NCBI GenBank assembly: GCA_026391455.1
Contig: JAPLEH010000001.1
Location: forward strand, 124,001-188,000
Length of the DNA stretch: 64,000 bases
Reading direction: 5' to 3'
Source of the DNA: Bacteroidota bacterium
Lineage (GTDB): Bacteria > Bacteroidota > Bacteroidia > Chitinophagales > Chitinophagaceae
The position numbers were made by a program, and so were the translations under genes. Under the pieces are notes generated by a model, which saw only the letters and a program-made list of their open reading frames with translations, made no database searches and was not told the origin of the DNA. This document shows positions 35,540 to 44,253 of this stretch, piece after piece. Position 1 is the stretch's first letter, and each line of letters opens with the position of its first letter.

Positions 35540-36763
35540 TCAGGTATCACAGGTTATATCATCCCATGCAGCATTCATATAGGATATCAACCAGTTGAGT
35601 GCATAATGTCTTTCATACACCACACCAGGATGAATAATATCCATGCTCCGGTTATTGATCCGAGCGTTTACACAAGCCCAGTCAAGCCGGTAATACAGAT
35701 CGGCTGCATCCAGTATTTCTTCTTTGCTGCGTATCCGGGTGGCTTCATTGATAAATTCCTGCGGACTCTTTTCACGGCCAATCGGGAAATTGCCGGGCGG
35801 TACATCATTGAGGTTGCAAAGGCGGTCAGGAAAATAAAGCTCATCCACTTTATGTAAGGCCCAAAGCAAAGTCCATACTCCTTCGCATTTCCAACTTTCT
35901 CTGTTTCTTTTTTCTTCGGTTGGATTGTTCAGAAATTCTTTTTCCTCCGGTGTCAGGTAATCAACGCAATTATTTTTTGAAAGATAGTCGATAGCATCCG
36001 CTGCGTTGATCTCACCAAACGCAACGAGGTTTACAGTGGCAAGTGCAGTGACCCGTTGTGCGATTTCCTGTGCATTGCGGAATGTAACTTCTTCAATGGA
36101 TTCGATACATGGAAGATGCGGATTCACCGGAATATTGTATTGCCGGATCGATGTTTCTGAGCGATCCTTACGTTTTTTTTGATCGTCTGTTAATTCACTA
36201 GCCGGCGCATCGTATAATGCGGAATCAATTTCAACCGGCAGGGATGTTATTTCACAATGGCCGGCACCATCCAGTATCAATGACAGATTTTCATCCAGAA
36301 AATGCTGCCCTTCCGCACGGCTGATCACCGTATCGCGTTGCACAAAAAGTATGGCATGAAAGAATGCAGCCAGTTCTTTTACCAGTGCGGGTAATTCCTT
36401 TATTTCTCCTTTTTCAGGTATGATGGAGAATTCACAGTTCAGTGTGGTTATCTTTTTTAATAATAATCCTTTAATGTGCTCATTTTCCGATTCAATATTA
36501 CTTACCAGACCGTACATGCCCCTCAGGTTGTGCTCCAGCGGACAAGCACTTTCAGCCGATAATGTCCAGGAAGGTGATATTCGTTCACGATATGCGATCT
36601 TCAGTTTTTTAGGTGCGCTGAACAGTCCTCCTTTTATAGTGATATGTAAGAGTTGAAATTCTTCCAGTTTGCCGAAATCTGTTTTGGCGTCCGGAAAATT
36701 CTTTTTAACGATCTCCGTTATTTTGTTAAAACCGGTTTGATGCGAATAAAGCGTGCAAAGCAT
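35540..36763 (-). CDS. DUF4272 domain protein
   Basis: A 407-residue cytoplasmic protein. Its C-terminal half (DRSETSIRQYNIPVNPHLPC, EITFRNAQEIAQRV in altered form, WKCEGVWTLLWALHKVDEL) matches the DUF4272 pattern; the N-terminal half is a separate predicted alpha/beta region without recognised motifs. DUF4272 proteins occur in many bacteria with unknown function. Possibly linked to defence or polymorphic-toxin immunity in some genomes (not established here). Confidence 0.75.
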   Translation of the reverse strand: MLCTLYSHQTGFNKITEIVKKNFPDAKTDFGKLEEFQLLHITIKGGLFSAPKKLKIAYRERISPSWTLSAESACPLEHNLRGMYGLVSNIESENEHIKGLLLKKITTLNCEFSIIPEKGEIKELPALVKELAAFFHAILFVQRDTVISRAEGQHFLDENLSLILDGAGHCEITSLPVEIDSALYDAPASELTDDQKKRKDRSETSIRQYNIPVNPHLPCIESIEEVTFRNAQEIAQRVTALATVNLVAFGEINAADAIDYLSKNNCVDYLTPEEKEFLNNPTEEKRNRESWKCEGVWTLLWALHKVDELYFPDRLCNLNDVPPGNFPIGREKSPQEFINEATRIRSKEEILDAADLYYRLDWACVNARINNRSMDIIHPGVVYERHYALNWLISYMNAAWDDITCDT

Positions 36764-36880
36764 ATAGTAACAGTAATTTTTTTAAGTCGTATTGATCGCA
36801 ACGCTTTGTCAGATGATCAACGGTTTTTACCGGGGTGAGGTCAGCAATGCGTCTCCGGGGTTGTTGCGTTTGGGTTTATA

Positions 36881-37336
36881 TTAATTGACTTTGATCTTTC
36901 CGTTACTGATTTGAAAACTGAAAAGCCGGAGACTGTCCACTTTGTCATCATTGAGTTTTCCGGGTTTCCAGGAGGTAAGGGTCTTGAATACTTGTACCAC
37001 CTGCTCATCCAGCTCGGGGCTTTTTGTTTTATTATCAATTTTACATTGTACCACTTCACCCTTACAGTTGATAATGATACTCACTATTCCCTTGTCTTCG
37101 TAATCGGGTTTGTCTTTAATGAATTGAACACTGTCGTTTAGCATTTTTCCAATATCACTTTTACTAACGCTGCATACGGCTTCTTTCTGTCCTTTGAGCA
37201 TGGCCAATAAGGCATACACATTTTTCTTGTCACAGATGCCACTGATGTCTTCTTTGATCTCAGCACGGGCTACAAATTGTGCAAAGGATATGGCAGACAA
37301 AAGGGTGAAGGTGATGGAAACAAGGATCTTTTTCAT
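36881..37336 (-). CDS. Secreted protein with TonB C-terminal-like domain
   Basis: A 151-residue protein with a signal peptide (MKKILVSITFTLLSAISFAQ). The C-terminal part (VSIIINCKGEVVQCKIDNKT, then VVQVFKTLTSWKPGKLNDDK) resembles a TonB C-terminal domain without membrane anchor or Pro-rich linker, like the gene at 16998. Two cysteines in the first third (GICDKKN, EAVCSVS) could form a disulfide. Function unknown. Confidence 0.7.
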   Translation of the reverse strand: MKKILVSITFTLLSAISFAQFVARAEIKEDISGICDKKNVYALLAMLKGQKEAVCSVSKSDIGKMLNDSVQFIKDKPDYEDKGIVSIIINCKGEVVQCKIDNKTKSPELDEQVVQVFKTLTSWKPGKLNDDKVDSLRLFSFQISNGKIKVN

Positions 37337-37361
37337 GGCGATGATAGTTTAGTTAAACTAA

Positions 37362-37409
37362 AAATAGTGATCTTTCCTGAATTTTAATATCCCGGAAAGA
37401 TCACTATTT
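37362..37409 (-). terminator. Terminator of the uxaC-kduI-kdgK-eda-exuT operon
   Basis: A perfect 16-bp stem (37362-37377 with 37394-37409) surrounds a 16-nt loop, followed on the minus strand by TTTTTAG. It lies 35 bp beyond the MFS gene stop. Confidence 0.85.
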
Positions 37410-37443
37410 GAATTATTGCCGAAGCATAGTCCTGATCGATTGT

Positions 37444-38802
37444 TTACAGATCTGTGATGGGTTTGTATTTCGGCACCAGCGATTTCATGATCATCCATGC
37501 GAGCAGATACGCAATAGCACAAAAGGCAAACATGATGGTATACCCGGTCCTGATATGGCCCAATGCTTTGTAATGATCGAATAATGCACCCCCGACTTTG
37601 GTTATGATCACTCCTCCGAGACCACCAGCCATACCACCAATACCCACTACAGAGCCCACCGCTTTTTTGGGAAACATATCCGATACTGTGGTGAAGATAT
37701 TCGCACTCCAGGCCTGGTGCGCTGATGCACCGATACCAATAAAGATTACGGGCATCCAATAACTGATATGACCGAGCGGTTGTGCCAGCAATACCACGAG
37801 TGGTATAAAGGCGATGACCAGCATGGCTTTCATCCGGCCATCGTATGCCTGGTATCCTTTTTTGATGAAATAAGCAGGGAAATAACCGCCGCCGATACTG
37901 CCAAACATGGTCATACTGTACAATACCGCCAATGGCAACATGATCGCGGTTTTTTCAATTCCGTACTGATCTTTAAGAAAGGCGGGCAACCAGAAAAGGA
38001 AGAACCACCATACGCCATCCGTTAAAAACTTACCGGCTGCAAAGGCCCAGGTTTGTTTATAGCCCAATAATTTGACCCAAGATATTTTTTCATTGCTGTC
38101 TGCGATAGCAGTATCCTTCGCATCGCTGTTGATGTATTCCAGTTCAGCAGCGGACATGCGTTTTTGTTCCTCGGGTTTTTCATAATAGATCAGCCAGAAG
38201 AACAGCCAGATAAAACCTACGGCACCGATGATCAGAAAGGCGGCTTCCCATCCCCAGTGTTTTTCTATCCAGGGCACGGAGAGTGGTGCAAGAATAGCAC
38301 CCACATTGGCACCGCTGTTGAAGATGCCGGTAGCAAAGGATCGTTCCTTCTTGGGAAAATATTCGGCAGTGGCTTTAATGGCTGCAGGAAAGTTACCCGC
38401 TTCGCCCACTGCTAGTATAGCTCTTGAAAATATAAAACCCAATACAGATACGGGAATTGCTGTAACTCCTATCCAACCCAGTGCAGTTAATAAACCATTA
38501 CCAATCGGAATGGCCAACGCATGTATGATGGCACCAAATGACCAGATAATGATGGCCCAGGTATATCCTTTTTTGGTACCCAGTTTGTCAATGATACGGC
38601 CCGCAAACAACATGGCAATTGCATACGTAAGCTGAAAAGCAGAAGCGATGGTGGCGTACTGGCTGTTGCTCCAGCCAAATTTTTCTTCCAGCGTAGGCTT
38701 CAGCAAACTGAGCACTTGCCGGTCGAGGTAGTTGACTGTTGTGGCAAAAAATAACAGGGCGCAGATGGTCCACCGGTATTTTCCAATCGTTTCTTTTGTC
38801 AT
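37444..38802 (-). CDS. MFS hexuronate transporter (ExuT-like)
   Basis: A 452-residue, 12-helix carrier of the anion:cation symporter family (early motifs YLDRQVLSLLKP and FAGRIIDKLGTKKGY, later GAVGFIWLFFWLIYYEKPEE). It is the last gene of the uxaC operon, 23 bp after eda, so it probably imports galacturonate or another hexuronate across the inner membrane. The symbol exuT is plausible by context but the family also takes up other acids. Confidence 0.85.
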   Translation of the reverse strand: MTKETIGKYRWTICALLFFATTVNYLDRQVLSLLKPTLEEKFGWSNSQYATIASAFQLTYAIAMLFAGRIIDKLGTKKGYTWAIIIWSFGAIIHALAIPIGNGLLTALGWIGVTAIPVSVLGFIFSRAILAVGEAGNFPAAIKATAEYFPKKERSFATGIFNSGANVGAILAPLSVPWIEKHWGWEAAFLIIGAVGFIWLFFWLIYYEKPEEQKRMSAAELEYINSDAKDTAIADSNEKISWVKLLGYKQTWAFAAGKFLTDGVWWFFLFWLPAFLKDQYGIEKTAIMLPLAVLYSMTMFGSIGGGYFPAYFIKKGYQAYDGRMKAMLVIAFIPLVVLLAQPLGHISYWMPVIFIGIGASAHQAWSANIFTTVSDMFPKKAVGSVVGIGGMAGGLGGVIITKVGGALFDHYKALGHIRTGYTIMFAFCAIAYLLAWMIMKSLVPKYKPITDL

Positions 38803-38825
38803 CGGGCAAGCAGTTTAGCGGCTCG

Positions 38826-39488
38826 TCAGGAACGAACCTGTTTAATAATGTCCAGTATTTGTTTCGTGTTATTACCTAAGGTGGTCAGGTCGCGTTTTTC
38901 AAGTATAGATGATGTGATCAGTTTGCTGCCCATTCCTACAGCAGATACACCTGCGGCAAACCAGGCGCTGATATTTTCCCGGTTCGGTTCCACACCGCCG
39001 GTGGGCATAAAATGAAGAGCGGGAAAAAGTTCTTTGATGCCACTGACAAAGGATGGTCCCAGTACATTTCCGGGAAACAATTTCACGAGCTGGCATCCTG
39101 CATGTTCCGCCACATGTATTTCCGTGGGTGTCATACAGCCGGGTATCCACAATTTTTTATTGATATAAGCGGTATCGCATACATCCGCATCGAATACGGG
39201 GCTGATCAGAAAATCGGCACCGGCTTCGATAAAACGATTGGCCTGATCGGATGTGCGGATGGTACCCACGGCCAGTAAAAGATCCGGCATGGAAGCATTG
39301 CGTTCTGAAACAAGGGCTGTGAAATTTTTCTGCGCCGCTTCACCGCGATTGGTAAATTCAATAGCTCGAATGCCGGCTTCATATAAACAGGTGGTGAGTT
39401 TCAGACAAAGTGTTGTGTCCGCATGATAAAAAAGCGGCAGTAATCCCTGTTGTTGAAGCTGATAAATTATTGATGCGTGGCTGTCCAT
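38826..39488 (-). CDS. eda: KDPG aldolase
   Basis: A 220-residue class I aldolase that splits 2-keto-3-deoxy-6-phosphogluconate into pyruvate and glyceraldehyde-3-phosphate. The Schiff-base lysine is Lys136 (CQLVKLFPGN) and Glu44 (AIEFTNRG) is the catalytic acid/base. It may also cleave 2-keto-4-hydroxyglutarate. The start overlaps the 3' end of kdgK by 22 bp, indicating cotranscription and coupling. Confidence 0.93.
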   Translation of the reverse strand: MDSHASIIYQLQQQGLLPLFYHADTTLCLKLTTCLYEAGIRAIEFTNRGEAAQKNFTALVSERNASMPDLLLAVGTIRTSDQANRFIEAGADFLISPVFDADVCDTAYINKKLWIPGCMTPTEIHVAEHAGCQLVKLFPGNVLGPSFVSGIKELFPALHFMPTGGVEPNRENISAWFAAGVSAVGMGSKLITSSILEKRDLTTLGNNTKQILDIIKQVRS

Positions 39489-40501
39489 TCTTTTTTTATT
39501 AATTGTTTTACGGATGCAGTGGTTTGACTGGTGCTGTCTCCTTTTTCTTTCATCTTACCTACAGCAGCCGCTGCTGCGAAATCAATGATATCCTGATCAT
39601 GTGCCTGCTGATAAAAGCCATAGATGAGTCCACCCATGAAACAATCCCCGCTGCCGGCTTTGTCGGCAATTTCCGTCAATGGAAGCGTAAGCGATTGAAC
39701 CAATACAGGTCCATGTTGCAGGAGGGCGAAATAACTGCTATCCAGCCTGAACGTATAGGCGATGGTCTGCACTCCGGGATATTGCTGGTGTAAGGCGAGC
39801 ATACTTTGTTGGGCGGCTGATACCAGTGTATCTGTTGTTTGTCCTATACTATCTTTTATGGATGATGGGATATTCAATAATTGTTCGGCAGCCCATATAT
39901 TTCCCATTACTATATCACAATACTGTACCAGTTCCGTCATGATATCGGATGGCTTTTTCCCATATTGCCAGAGTTTAGCACGGTAATTCAGGTCAACAGA
40001 AATAGTGAGTCCTTTCTTTTTAGCAATTGGTAATACTTCCTTCAATACGGCTACGGCCGATTCATTCAAGGCCGGACTGATCGCAGTGAAATGAAACCAG
40101 TTACAATCTGATAATACGTTGTCCCAATCGATCATGCCGGGTTGCAGACAGGAAAAGGAAGAACCGGCCCGGTCATAGATCACGCCGGCATTTTTAAGAT
40201 CAGCGCCCTGTGGTAAGTAGTAAGTGCCGATACGATCTCCGGAAAAATGTATGGATGATGTATCTATTTGTTTATTCGACAGGTGAGAAACGATTTCGTT
40301 ACTCAATGAATGGGAGGGCAGCGCCGTGATATATTTTACGGGTACCTGCCAGGCCGCCAAAGCATGAGCCACATTCAATTCAGCACCGCCGATAAATACG
40401 GGCATTGTGTGCTGGGTGATCCAGTTGCCATGGGCTTCCGGTGAAAAGCGGAGCAATAATTCTCCGAAACAACATATTTTATTTTTGTCTGACAAGTTCA
40501 T
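39467..40501 (-). CDS. kdgK: 2-keto-3-deoxygluconate kinase
   Basis: From the ATG at 40501 (MNLSDKNKICCFGELLLRFS) the PfkB-family protein has 344 residues. N-terminal CFGELLLRFSPE and C-terminal DKAGSGDCFMGGLIYG (Asp as catalytic base) are diagnostic. It makes KDPG, the substrate of Eda. It overlaps eda by 22 bp and is preceded by the 8-bp array behind kduI. Confidence 0.93.
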   Translation of the reverse strand: MNLSDKNKICCFGELLLRFSPEAHGNWITQHTMPVFIGGAELNVAHALAAWQVPVKYITALPSHSLSNEIVSHLSNKQIDTSSIHFSGDRIGTYYLPQGADLKNAGVIYDRAGSSFSCLQPGMIDWDNVLSDCNWFHFTAISPALNESAVAVLKEVLPIAKKKGLTISVDLNYRAKLWQYGKKPSDIMTELVQYCDIVMGNIWAAEQLLNIPSSIKDSIGQTTDTLVSAAQQSMLALHQQYPGVQTIAYTFRLDSSYFALLQHGPVLVQSLTLPLTEIADKAGSGDCFMGGLIYGFYQQAHDQDIIDFAAAAAVGKMKEKGDSTSQTTASVKQLIKKEWTATHQ

Positions 40502-40524
40502 TGTATTTTTCAATCAAAACTCTC

Positions 40525-40556
40525 CCAAATTTTCATATTCTCACATTCCCACATTT
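40525..40556. repeat. 8-bp periodic array behind kduI
   Basis: On the minus strand, starting 4 bp after the kduI stop, four units read AAATGTGG, GAATGTGA, GAATATGA, AAATTTGG. It is the same unit as the purS-adjacent array at 22398-22445, inverted in coordinate order, and lies between kduI and kdgK. Confidence 0.75.
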
Positions 40557-40560
40557 ATAA

Positions 40561-41391
40561 TCAGCGTAGCGTTTGCACCGGAGCAGGATCCATATCAGTA
40601 AACACCTGATTTTCTCCAGCCATTCCCCAGATAAATCCGTAGTTGGCAGTGCCACATCCAAAATGCATGGACCAGGGAGGGGAGATCACCGCTTCCTGGT
40701 TGCCCACTACGAGATGACGGCTTTCCTGTGGTTGTCCCATAAAATGAAATACACGATGATGGTCGGGCACATCAAAATAAAAATATACTTCCATTCTGCG
40801 GGTATGTGTATGCGGTGGTACCGAATTCCACACGCTGCCGTTTTCCAGCATAGTGAGGCCCATTACTAACTGACAGCTTTGTATACCATCCAGGTGAATA
40901 TATTTATATATCGTTCGTTTATTCGACGTACCTGTTTCACCCATATTGACCGGAGCTGCTTTTTCCTTCGTCATCGATTTATTGGGATACTTATGGTGGG
41001 CAGGGGCGGATAGTAAATAGAAAAGCGCCGGATCTTTTTTGCTTTTACTTTTGAATTGTACATTTTCTGTGCCTTTACCGAGGTACACACAATCCAGTTT
41101 GTTCAGATCAAAATTTTTCCCATCGGCTACTACTGCACCAGCACCCCCTACATTGATGATGCCCAGTTCACGCCTTTCGAGAAAATAAGCAGCACGCAAT
41201 TCAGGATGGTTGGGAAGGAGAATCGATTTGCTGACCGGTTTTACGCCACCAATAATCACCCGGTCGTAATGCGAATAACATAAACGCACTTTATCGTTTT
41301 GCATGAGTTCCGGTATCAAAAAATGTTCGCGGAGCTGTGACGTATTCAATTGCCGGGTTTCTTCCGGACTTTCATGAAAACGAATCTCCAT
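40561..41391 (-). CDS. kduI: 5-keto-4-deoxyuronate isomerase
   Basis: The ATG at 41391 gives 276 residues, the family length; an in-frame ATG at 41445 would add 18. KduI is a zinc cupin converting 4-deoxy-L-threo-5-hexosulose uronate to 3-deoxy-D-glycero-2,5-hexodiulosonate, the product taken by KduD. Zinc ligands are visible in PPHTHTRRMEVYFYF, with a later His in WSMHFGCG. KduD itself is not in the window. Confidence 0.94.
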   Translation of the reverse strand: MEIRFHESPEETRQLNTSQLREHFLIPELMQNDKVRLCYSHYDRVIIGGVKPVSKSILLPNHPELRAAYFLERRELGIINVGGAGAVVADGKNFDLNKLDCVYLGKGTENVQFKSKSKKDPALFYLLSAPAHHKYPNKSMTKEKAAPVNMGETGTSNKRTIYKYIHLDGIQSCQLVMGLTMLENGSVWNSVPPHTHTRRMEVYFYFDVPDHHRVFHFMGQPQESRHLVVGNQEAVISPPWSMHFGCGTANYGFIWGMAGENQVFTDMDPAPVQTLR

Positions 41392-41513
41392 GCCGTCGTT
41401 TGCCAGCGGCGAGAAAAAGCGTTGGACTGAAAATTGTAGTTGCATATTCCTGTTGGCCTTTTAATGGAAATACGGATAGTGCTTAAGCCGGTATGATCTG
41501 CCGGTCGGTAATT

Positions 41514-42953
41514 TTATGCCGGTGTTTGTATCACAGCAGGTTCTGTTGTTTGCTGCCAGTTGAAATAATCGCGGGCATTGTTGTAACAGATATTCTGTAT
41601 CATGTGACCGATCCAGTCGATATCATCCGGTAATTCTCCGTTCTCCACTTCTTCGCCGAACAAGTTACACAACAATCTCCTGAAATATTCATGACGCGGG
41701 AAAGAAAGAAAACTGCGGCTGTCGGTAAGCATACCCACAAAACGGCTGAGCAGGCCCATATTGCTGAGCGCATTGATCTGTTTGGTCATGCCCTCTTTCT
41801 GATCGAGAAACCACCAGGAAGAGCCCCACTGTATCTTACCCGCAGCCGTGCCATCATTGAAATTGCCGATCATGGTAGCAAATAATTCGTTGTCGGCCGG
41901 GTTGAGATTGTAGATGATGGTTTTGGCCAATGTATTATCACGATCGAGGCGGTCGAGGAATTTTGCGAGGGCACGGGCCTGTGAAAAATCACCGATACTG
42001 TCCCACCCGGTATCAGGACCAAGTTGCTGCATCATGCGGCTGTTATTGTTGCGCAGCGCACCGAGGTGATATTGCTGAACGAATCCCTTCTCCCAATCCC
42101 ATTGGGCAAAAGTGACCAGCATGGCCGATTTGAATTTTCGGTTTTCTTCCATCGTTAGGGCACCGCCGGAACGGATCTTGGCAAAGATGCCGGCAATTTC
42201 TGTACTGGTATAGCTTTCCGCATAGATCTCTTCGAGCCCGTGATCACTTACCGAACAATGATTGGCTGCAAAATAATCATGTCTTTTCTTCAATGCGGCC
42301 AGGTAATCATTGTAGGTGCTGATGGAAATATCTGCTGCTTTCTCCAGACGGGTAAGATAATTATTGAAACTGTTCACATCGTCTACATTCATAGCTTTAT
42401 CCGGGCGAAATGCAGGCAATACTTTCACCTGCCAGTTATCATGCCGTATCTGCTGATGAAAGGCCAAATCATCCACGGGATCATCGGTAGTGCAGATGAG
42501 ACGAACATTCATCTTTTCCAACAGGCCCCTTACACTATGTGAAGGCTGCTGCAATTGGGCAGAGGTATGTTCAAAAATAGTGCGGGCTGTTTGCGGTTTC
42601 AGCGGGATGTGAATGCCGAAGTAGCGCTGCAGTTCCATATGTGTCCAGTGATATAACGGATTGCGTAAAGTATAAGGAACAGTAGCAGCCCAGGCTTCGA
42701 ATTTTTCCCAGTCCGACTTATTGCCGGTGATATATTCCTCTGAAACACCATTGGCGCGCATGGCCCTCCATTTGTAGTGGTCACCATTGAGCCATACCCG
42801 GGTGATATTCTCAAAATTTTTATCAGCAGCCACTTCGTCAGGGGGCAAGTGGTTATGATAGTCGATAATAGGCATTTTGCTGGCAAAGCCGTGGTACAAT
42901 TGCTTGGCCGTTTCTGTTTGCAACAGAAAATGTTCGTCGAGGAATTTTTTCAT
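41514..42953 (-). CDS. uxaC: Glucuronate/galacturonate isomerase
   Basis: A 479-residue metal-dependent isomerase that converts galacturonate to tagaturonate (or glucuronate to fructuronate). Motifs: IIDYHNHLPPDEVA near the N-terminus (metal ligands), LICTTDDPVDDL and LTDSRSFLSFPRHEYFRR near the C-terminus. It begins the catabolic operon uxaC-kduI-kdgK-eda-MFS; a degenerate copy of the pectin-locus operator lies about 100 bp upstream. Confidence 0.95.
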   Translation of the reverse strand: MKKFLDEHFLLQTETAKQLYHGFASKMPIIDYHNHLPPDEVAADKNFENITRVWLNGDHYKWRAMRANGVSEEYITGNKSDWEKFEAWAATVPYTLRNPLYHWTHMELQRYFGIHIPLKPQTARTIFEHTSAQLQQPSHSVRGLLEKMNVRLICTTDDPVDDLAFHQQIRHDNWQVKVLPAFRPDKAMNVDDVNSFNNYLTRLEKAADISISTYNDYLAALKKRHDYFAANHCSVSDHGLEEIYAESYTSTEIAGIFAKIRSGGALTMEENRKFKSAMLVTFAQWDWEKGFVQQYHLGALRNNNSRMMQQLGPDTGWDSIGDFSQARALAKFLDRLDRDNTLAKTIIYNLNPADNELFATMIGNFNDGTAAGKIQWGSSWWFLDQKEGMTKQINALSNMGLLSRFVGMLTDSRSFLSFPRHEYFRRLLCNLFGEEVENGELPDDIDWIGHMIQNICYNNARDYFNWQQTTEPAVIQTPA

Positions 42954-43260
42954 ACAATCGTTTTAGAAAGCCTGTTCCGGATGCGAAAACAGTACCTTAA
43001 AAGGATGATTAAAAATACCAAATCCGGTGGCGGTGACAGGTAAAATCTCCGCAATCGTTGCCGGAGAACTGCGACCGGGGGGAAAGTATTGTTGAGTGCA
43101 TAAATGGTTGTAATAACGTGTGTTAGCGCTATGCTTTCATCGGAAAAACAGGGTTCGGTTTCTACCCTTTCAGTGGCAATTACTCCGACGCGAGGTGATA
43201 TCATTAATTTTCAGTAATTTTATTCAATGGCTAAACATTAATTAATTAACCATAGGTTCC
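42954..43260. other. Divergent regulatory interval between uxaC and ygiD
   Basis: No gene is seen in these 307 bases. They hold the uxaC promoter, a degenerate operator at 43050-43069 and the promoter of the divergent ygiD-like gene. A C/G-rich stretch near 43025-43080 contrasts with A/T-rich sequence beside ygiD. Confidence 0.6.
43050..43069. promoter_or_regulatory. Degenerate pectin-locus operator upstream of uxaC
   Basis: The plus strand reads CGCAATCGTTGCCGGAGAAC. It shares CGCAATCGTTnCCGG with the sites at 52106 and 63897, but its right half is not a good inverted copy. It lies about 100 bp upstream of the uxaC ATG. Binding is inferred from the similarity. Confidence 0.5.
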
Positions 43261-44148
43261 ATGCAGCGAAAAAAATTCATTCAAACACTAGCACTAACAG
43301 GTATGGCAGGCGCAGCAATGAAATTACACGAGCTGGGAAAATTCACATCTCAGCTGGACAATACAGAGACGATGCCGGTTCTTTTTCTCGGTCATGGCAG
43401 TCCCATGAATGCGATCGAAGAAAATGAATTTGTAAAGGGATTTCGTGAGGCCGGGAAATCCATTCCTAAGCCCCGAGCGGTGATCTGTGTATCGGCGCAT
43501 TGGGAAACCCGTGGTACATTCATTACTGCAATGGAAAAGCCTCCCACGATACATGATTTCGGTGGTTTCCCCCGCGAATTATTCGAAGTGCAATATCCCG
43601 CTCCGGGTAGTCCTGCCATTGCCAATGAGACAAAGGAACTGATCAAAAAAACAACGGTAGGCCTCGATCAAAAATGGGGACTGGACCATGGTTGCTGGAG
43701 TGTGGTGAAACATTTATATCCGGCGGCCGATGTACCTGTACTGCAACTGAGCCTCGATTATACCCAGCCTGCATCTTATCATTATGAACTGGCGAAAGAG
43801 CTGGCCGCGTTGCGCCGCAAGGGCGTGTTGATTACCGGCAGTGGCAACCTCGTACATAATCTGGGCATGGCCGCATGGGATAAAATGAAGGCGGATAACT
43901 ACGGCTACGATTGGGCCATTGAGGCTTCCACCAAAATGAAAAAATTTATTGAAGACGGCGATCATCAATCGCTGATCAATTATCGTTCACAGGGGAGGGC
44001 CTTCGATCTCTCCATTCCTTCACCCGAACATTTTTTGCCATTGCTCTATATTCTTGCGTTGAAAGAAAAGAATGAAAAGATCTCTTTCTTCAATGATAAA
44101 GCCGTTGCCGGCTCGCTAACGATGACATCTGTTTTAGTTAATAGTTGA
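43261..44148 (+). CDS. 4,5-DOPA-extradiol-type dioxygenase (YgiD-like), possibly exported
   Basis: This 295-residue protein belongs to the class III extradiol ring-cleavage family: LFLGHGSPMNAIE, VSAHWETRG and ITGSGNLVHNLG carry the metal-binding His residues. Unlike E. coli YgiD, an N-terminal leader of about 25 residues starts MQRKKFIQTLALTGMAGAAM, like a twin-arginine-type signal with RK. The natural substrate is unknown. It is the only plus-strand gene within the uronate region and its stop falls within a 7-bp array. Confidence 0.85.
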   Translation: MQRKKFIQTLALTGMAGAAMKLHELGKFTSQLDNTETMPVLFLGHGSPMNAIEENEFVKGFREAGKSIPKPRAVICVSAHWETRGTFITAMEKPPTIHDFGGFPRELFEVQYPAPGSPAIANETKELIKKTTVGLDQKWGLDHGCWSVVKHLYPAADVPVLQLSLDYTQPASYHYELAKELAALRRKGVLITGSGNLVHNLGMAAWDKMKADNYGYDWAIEASTKMKKFIEDGDHQSLINYRSQGRAFDLSIPSPEHFLPLLYILALKEKNEKISFFNDKAVAGSLTMTSVLVNS

Positions 44149-44253
44149 TAGTTGATAGTTGAAAGTTGATCCTTATAGTTTAAAGTGACTTACTGCAAAC
44201 TGCAATCTATCAACCACCCATTGACTATTCACAATTGAGCATTGACCGTTCAC
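44141..44253. repeat. Two converging 7-bp arrays between ygiD and uxaA
   Basis: ATAGTTG three times then AAAGTTG (44141-44168) starts inside the ygiD stop region. CATTGAC, TATTCAC, AATTGAG, CATTGAC, CGTTCAC (44219-44253) runs into the uxaA stop. Both have a strict 7-bp period. Confidence 0.8.

Noticed and set aside
35540-36763. DUF4272 gene as part of a defence or toxin-immunity system
   Set aside because: No toxin, nuclease or other defence gene is adjacent; the domain alone is not enough.
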